9,145 nucleotides of DNA from Cellvibrio sp. (GTDB lineage Bacteria > Pseudomonadota > Gammaproteobacteria > Pseudomonadales > Cellvibrionaceae): contig DQHS01000064.1 of assembly GCA_003524365.1 (NCBI GenBank), forward strand, positions 1,788-10,932, written 5' to 3'. The first letter of the stretch is position 1. Each line of letters starts with the position of its first letter. The notes beneath the pieces were generated by a model. The model had not been told where the DNA came from, did no database searches, and saw only the letters and a program-made list of their open reading frames with translations. Positions 6,555 through 9,145 of the stretch are shown here, piece after piece. Made by a program: the position numbers and the translations under genes.

Positions 6555-7463
6555 ATGTCTTTGAACCGCGAATCAGCGATGAATATCGCCAACGTATTAA
6601 CTGAAGCCCTGCCCTATATCCAGCGTTTCACCGGCAAAACTGTAGTCGTAAAATTCGGCGGCAATGCGATGGAAGGCGAAGAACTGCAAAATAGTTTCGC
6701 GCGCGATATCGTATTGATGAAACTGGTTGGGATGAACCCGGTAGTCGTGCACGGCGGCGGCCCGCAAATCGGCAGCTTGTTGGAAAAACTCAATATTAAA
6801 TCCGAATTTATCAACGGCATGCGCGTCACTGATAGCGCCACCATGGATGTGGTTGAGATGGTGCTCGGCGGCACAGTGAACAAACAAATCGTTAGTCTGA
6901 TCAATCGCAATGGTGGACAGGCAATTGGTTTGACCGGTAAAGATGGTAAATTAATTCAGGCAAGAAAATTAACCGTCACGCACAAAACACCAGAAATGCT
7001 CGCGCCGGAAATTCTTGATATTGGCCATGTCGGCGAAGTAGAAAATGTAAACACGTCAGTGATTGACATGTTGATCAACAGCGATTTTATTCCCGTGATT
7101 GCCCCTATAGGAGTGGGCGCAGACGGCGCCTCTTACAATATCAATGCCGATTTGGTCGCCGGAAAAATTGCCGAATTTTTACGCGCGGAAAAATTAATGC
7201 TGCTCACCAATGTATCCGGCCTGCAAGATAAACAGGGCAAGGTATTAACCGGCCTTAGCACCGAACAAGTGGACGGATTAATTGCAGATGGCACTATTTA
7301 CGGCGGCATGTTGCCAAAGATTGCCTGCGCACTCGACGCGGTAAAAGCCGGTGTGACCAGCGCGCATATTATTGATGGACGTGTTGATCACGCGGTACTG
7401 TTAGAGATTTTTACCGATGTAGGGGTGGGTACGCTTATCACCAATAAAGCCCGGAATGTCTGA
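6555..7463 (+). CDS. argB: Acetylglutamate kinase
   Basis: The cytoplasmic enzyme phosphorylates N-acetyl-L-glutamate with ATP, the second step of arginine synthesis. Its 302 residues align with the pseudomonad enzyme from end to end. K33 in VVKFGG and the GGG at 67-69 bind ATP phosphates, R90 in GMRVTD binds the substrate, N195/N197 are in YNINADLVAGK, and K255 is in GMLPKI. The protein has the extra N-terminal helix (about residues 1-26) and the C-terminal GVGTLI region that mark hexameric, arginine-inhibited acetylglutamate kinases; the 258-residue E. coli enzyme lacks the helix. Feedback inhibition by arginine is therefore expected from family knowledge. An AGGA overlapping the end of algC is 12 nt before the ATG, so translation may be coupled to algC. 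A 71-bp gap with no visible terminator separates it from slmA. Confidence 0.97.
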   Translation: MSLNRESAMNIANVLTEALPYIQRFTGKTVVVKFGGNAMEGEELQNSFARDIVLMKLVGMNPVVVHGGGPQIGSLLEKLNIKSEFINGMRVTDSATMDVVEMVLGGTVNKQIVSLINRNGGQAIGLTGKDGKLIQARKLTVTHKTPEMLAPEILDIGHVGEVENVNTSVIDMLINSDFIPVIAPIGVGADGASYNINADLVAGKIAEFLRAEKLMLLTNVSGLQDKQGKVLTGLSTEQVDGLIADGTIYGGMLPKIACALDAVKAGVTSAHIIDGRVDHAVLLEIFTDVGVGTLITNKARNV

Positions 7464-7508
7464 TATTTTGTGCGTGCCTCAATTAAATTCAGACGCGCAA
7501 CATTTCGA

Positions 7509-7538
7509 ATGGAGTCACTCTGCATGGAGTCGCTATGA
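7509..7538 (+). repeat. Tandem 15-bp repeat and 9-codon upstream ORF before slmA
   Basis: Two adjacent 15-bp units, ATGGAGTCACTCTGC and ATGGAGTCGCTATGA, match at 12 of 15 positions, and each carries an ATG and a GGAG. Read in frame from 7509 they encode MESLCMESL and stop at a TGA (7536-7538) that overlaps the slmA ATG as ATGA. The second GGAG (7526-7529) is the slmA ribosome binding site, 5 nt from its start. No Shine-Dalgarno precedes the small ORF, so its translation is uncertain. Confidence 0.45.
7512..7520. promoter_or_regulatory. SlmA-box-like core in the slmA leader
   Basis: GAGTCACTC is a perfect 4-bp inverted repeat around C and equals the core of the palindrome at 5323-5335. The outer GT/AC bases of the SlmA consensus are missing. 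It lies 15-23 bp before the slmA start, where an autoregulatory operator could sit. Weak as a site by itself. Confidence 0.2.
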
Positions 7539-8137
7539 TTAAATCGCCAAACAAAACTCCGCGTCGCCAACAGATTCTCGAATGCTTGGCACGCATGCTG
7601 GAGGCTAGCCCGGGCGAGCGCATTACCACCGCTGCGTTGGCGAAAGAGGTTGGGGTTTCCGAAGCGGCACTCTATCGTCACTTTCCCAGTAAATCCAAAA
7701 TGTTTGAGGGTTTGATTGAATTTATTGAAGAGACAATTTTTTCGCGCGTGACGCTGATTCTGGCAGATGAAAAGTCAGCATTAAAACGTTGCGAAAAAAT
7801 TCTCTCGCTATTACTCACTTTCGCCGAGCGTAATCCGGGTTTGACGCGGTTGCTCACTGGCGACGCTCTCACTGGCGAAACTGAGCGATTGCGCGTGCGT
7901 ATTGCACAATTTTTTGACCGCATTGAAACCCAGTTAAAACAAATTTTGCGTGAAGCGGAATTACGTGAAGGCTTGCATCCGCAATTACCTGTTGCCGCTG
8001 CAGCCAATCTATTGATTGCCTTGGCCGATGGACGTATCGCCGAATTTGTGCGCACTGAATTCCGCCGCCACCCCACGGAACACTGGCAAGAGCAGTGGCA
8101 GCTAATTGCCCAAGGTTTTTTGGTAGTAAGCGAATAG
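7535..8137 (+). CDS. slmA: Nucleoid occlusion factor SlmA (TetR-type)
   Basis: SlmA binds specific chromosomal sites and, when DNA-bound, antagonises FtsZ polymerisation so that the division septum does not form over the nucleoid. The 200-residue protein is the family length (E. coli 198). It has a TetR-type helix-turn-helix at about residues 10-55, with the recognition segment VSEAALYRHFPSKSKMF (41-57) nearly identical to E. coli SlmA. It is followed by LIEFIEETI and the diagnostic ERNPGLTRLLTGDAL region (98-112), then a helical dimer/FtsZ-binding domain. GGAG at 7526-7529 sets the ATG at 7535. The gene, called ttk in some pseudomonads, is commonly found near argB and pyrE. It is last in the plus-strand run and ends 20 nt before a terminator. 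Confidence 0.95.
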   Translation: MIKSPNKTPRRQQILECLARMLEASPGERITTAALAKEVGVSEAALYRHFPSKSKMFEGLIEFIEETIFSRVTLILADEKSALKRCEKILSLLLTFAERNPGLTRLLTGDALTGETERLRVRIAQFFDRIETQLKQILREAELREGLHPQLPVAAAANLLIALADGRIAEFVRTEFRRHPTEHWQEQWQLIAQGFLVVSE

Positions 8138-8156
8138 CTGTATAAAATCCACCCAT

Positions 8157-8184
8157 AAAAAAACCGGCAACTGCCGGTTTTTTT
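8157..8184. terminator. Bidirectional intrinsic terminator between slmA and the DUF4124-like gene
   Basis: A run of seven A, then CCGGC, a 4-nt loop AACT, GCCGG and a run of seven T form a symmetrical terminator. It lies 19 nt after the slmA stop on the plus strand and 15 nt after the stop of the convergent minus-strand gene, so it can end both transcripts. Confidence 0.93.
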
Positions 8185-8199
8185 ATGTTTGCAAAATTG

Positions 8200-8808
8200 C
8201 TATTGAGTAATTTCAACAAAACGTTTGCGATCAGCATCAAATTTTTGCTCGACAGTCTTGTACTCTTCTTCGCGCTGCTGGATCTGGACTTGAATATCTT
8301 TTTCTTCCTGCACCAAATTGTTGATATTTTTTAACAGGTCTTCTGGTAACTGACGGCCAGCTCGTTCAATCGCTGCCGCTTGCGATTGGTAGTTCTGTAA
8401 GCGAGTGCGGGCAGAGGTTAGATTCGCCTGTAAAATACTAATGTTGCCGCGCAAGCTTTCCAAATTGCGGGTTTTGGCTGCATCAATATCGCCTACATTG
8501 CTATAACTGCGACGCAACTGAATATCTTCCCGTTCGCGCACCTCGCGCTCTAATTTCTCTCTATACAACCGCTCGCCTTCCGCGCCTTCTGTTACCGGCG
8601 CAATGACTTTTATTACTTTGCCGCTAAGCGATACAATTTCATAACCCTTATTGACGTACTCGGGAGGAATATTGCTGTCCAGGACGGTAATCCCTTGATT
8701 GTTTTTATAGCGATAAATCACTTTGCTTGTCGTCTTATTTTGTGCAGCTACCAAGCCGCTCAACAATAGCGAACTACAGGTGATCAATACCAACAACAAG
8801 TTGCGCAT
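8200..8808 (-). CDS. Exported DUF4124-like coiled-coil protein of unknown function
   Basis: This is a 202-residue protein with a clear signal peptide: MRN, a hydrophobic stretch LLLVLITCSSLLLSGLV, and probable cleavage after VAA at residue 22. Residues about 30-60 (VIYRYKNNQGITVLDSNIPPEYV) resemble the DUF4124 pattern of a YR/YK...DxxGxxxxTD-type strand segment. From about residue 75 to the end the protein is highly charged and helical, rich in E, R, Q and L, and likely a coiled coil. It is therefore probably periplasmic. The cysteine at 11 is not a lipobox: it follows T and leaves too short a hydrophobic segment. The ATG at 8808 is preferred, with GAGG 12 nt upstream; a TTG at 8817 would be only 3 nt from that box. 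It lies 23 bp behind pyrE and is probably co-transcribed with it. Function unknown. Confidence 0.8.
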   Translation of the reverse strand: MRNLLLVLITCSSLLLSGLVAAQNKTTSKVIYRYKNNQGITVLDSNIPPEYVNKGYEIVSLSGKVIKVIAPVTEGAEGERLYREKLEREVREREDIQLRRSYSNVGDIDAAKTRNLESLRGNISILQANLTSARTRLQNYQSQAAAIERAGRQLPEDLLKNINNLVQEEKDIQVQIQQREEEYKTVEQKFDADRKRFVEITQ

Positions 8809-8831
8809 CTGGGTCAATTACCTCGGTTGCA

Positions 8832-9145
8832 TCACGCTACGTCTACGCCGTAGGTCGCGCGATATTCTTTAATTTTATTCACCATCGCCTCTTGTCCATT
8901 TTGGTCTTCAAGATAATCAATGATGTGATTCAAGTTGATAATGCTAATCACCGGAATGCCAAAGGTCTGTTCCACTTCCTGGATAGCAGAAATCTGCCCC
9001 TGACCTTTTTCCTGACGATTCAAACCAATCAGTACCGCCGCCGGTTTAGCACCCGCCGCATCAATAATGCTCATTACTTCGCGCACCGCTGTGCCCGCCG
9101 TTATCACATCATCCACAATCAGCACTTTTCCTTGCAGCGGCGCCC
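8832..9145 (-). CDS. pyrE: Orotate phosphoribosyltransferase, partial (N-terminus beyond the window edge)
   Basis: The enzyme joins orotate to PRPP to make orotidine 5'-monophosphate in pyrimidine synthesis. The window holds the last 103 residues, about half of the usual 213. They start APLQGK and run into the PRPP-binding signature VLIVDDVITAGTA, followed by LIGLNRQEKGQGQISAIQEVE, which closely parallels the E. coli protein. The C-terminus (KIKEYRATYGVDVA) fits the family. The frame runs off the right edge without a start; a GTG at 9125-9123 is an internal valine, not the start. Its transcript probably continues into the DUF4124-like gene. Confidence 0.96.
   Translation of the reverse strand, partial: APLQGKVLIVDDVITAGTAVREVMSIIDAAGAKPAAVLIGLNRQEKGQGQISAIQEVEQTFGIPVISIINLNHIIDYLEDQNGQEAMVNKIKEYRATYGVDVA

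Noticed and set aside
7461..7538. Read-through extension of ArgB to the next stop
   Set aside because: ArgB ends at its normal family C-terminus, and there is no recoding signal at the TGA.
8765..8808. Lipoprotein signal in the DUF4124-like protein (LITC)
   Set aside because: The residue before Cys is Thr rather than Gly, Ala or Ser, and the hydrophobic segment before it is too short; a type I signal cut after VAA fits better.

Overview
The window is a stretch of conserved housekeeping chromosome from a gammaproteobacterium of the Pseudomonas/Cellvibrio kind. The evidence is the gene order rpmG-rpmB-radC-coaBC-algC-argB-slmA-pyrE, a long arginine-type ArgB, a C-minus L33, and an AlgC with a membrane-anchored N-terminal extension like the long form annotated in pseudomonads. 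A Cellvibrionaceae genus such as Cellvibrio is a reasonable guess, made from gene order and protein style only. I see no insertion sequence, phage gene, CRISPR array, tRNA or rRNA.

Left part, minus strand: a 5' portion of an HDOD-domain signalling protein (1-853, continuing off the left edge) is preceded by a leader with a two-copy direct repeat. Next come rpmG (L33) and rpmB (L28), read as an rpmB-rpmG pair. They have a clear terminator (1059-1088), a strong sigma70-type promoter (1751-1779) and a leader of about 214 nt that carries interlocking inverted repeats just before the rpmB ribosome binding site. radC (1837-2511) lies upstream on the same strand and has no terminator of its own that I can see.

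Middle part, plus strand: coaBC (coenzyme A synthesis) diverges from radC across 233 bp. It is followed by a membrane-anchored algC (hexose phosphate mutase for surface sugars), argB (second step of arginine synthesis, 6 bp behind algC) and slmA (nucleoid occlusion). In Pseudomonas, dut sits between coaBC and algC; here there is only a 66-bp gap with a hairpin.

Right part: slmA converges on a minus-strand pair, pyrE (C-terminal 103 residues, continuing off the right edge) followed after 23 bp by an exported DUF4124-like coiled-coil protein of unknown role. A symmetrical terminator (8157-8184) serves both directions.

No clearly novel system is present. The best leads are small: an rpmB leader that could fold in competing ways, two sites sharing a SlmA-box-like core (one in algC, one in the slmA leader), a duplicated ribosome-binding segment with a 9-codon upstream ORF before slmA, the loss of dut from the cluster, and an HDOD protein whose HD pair reads RN.
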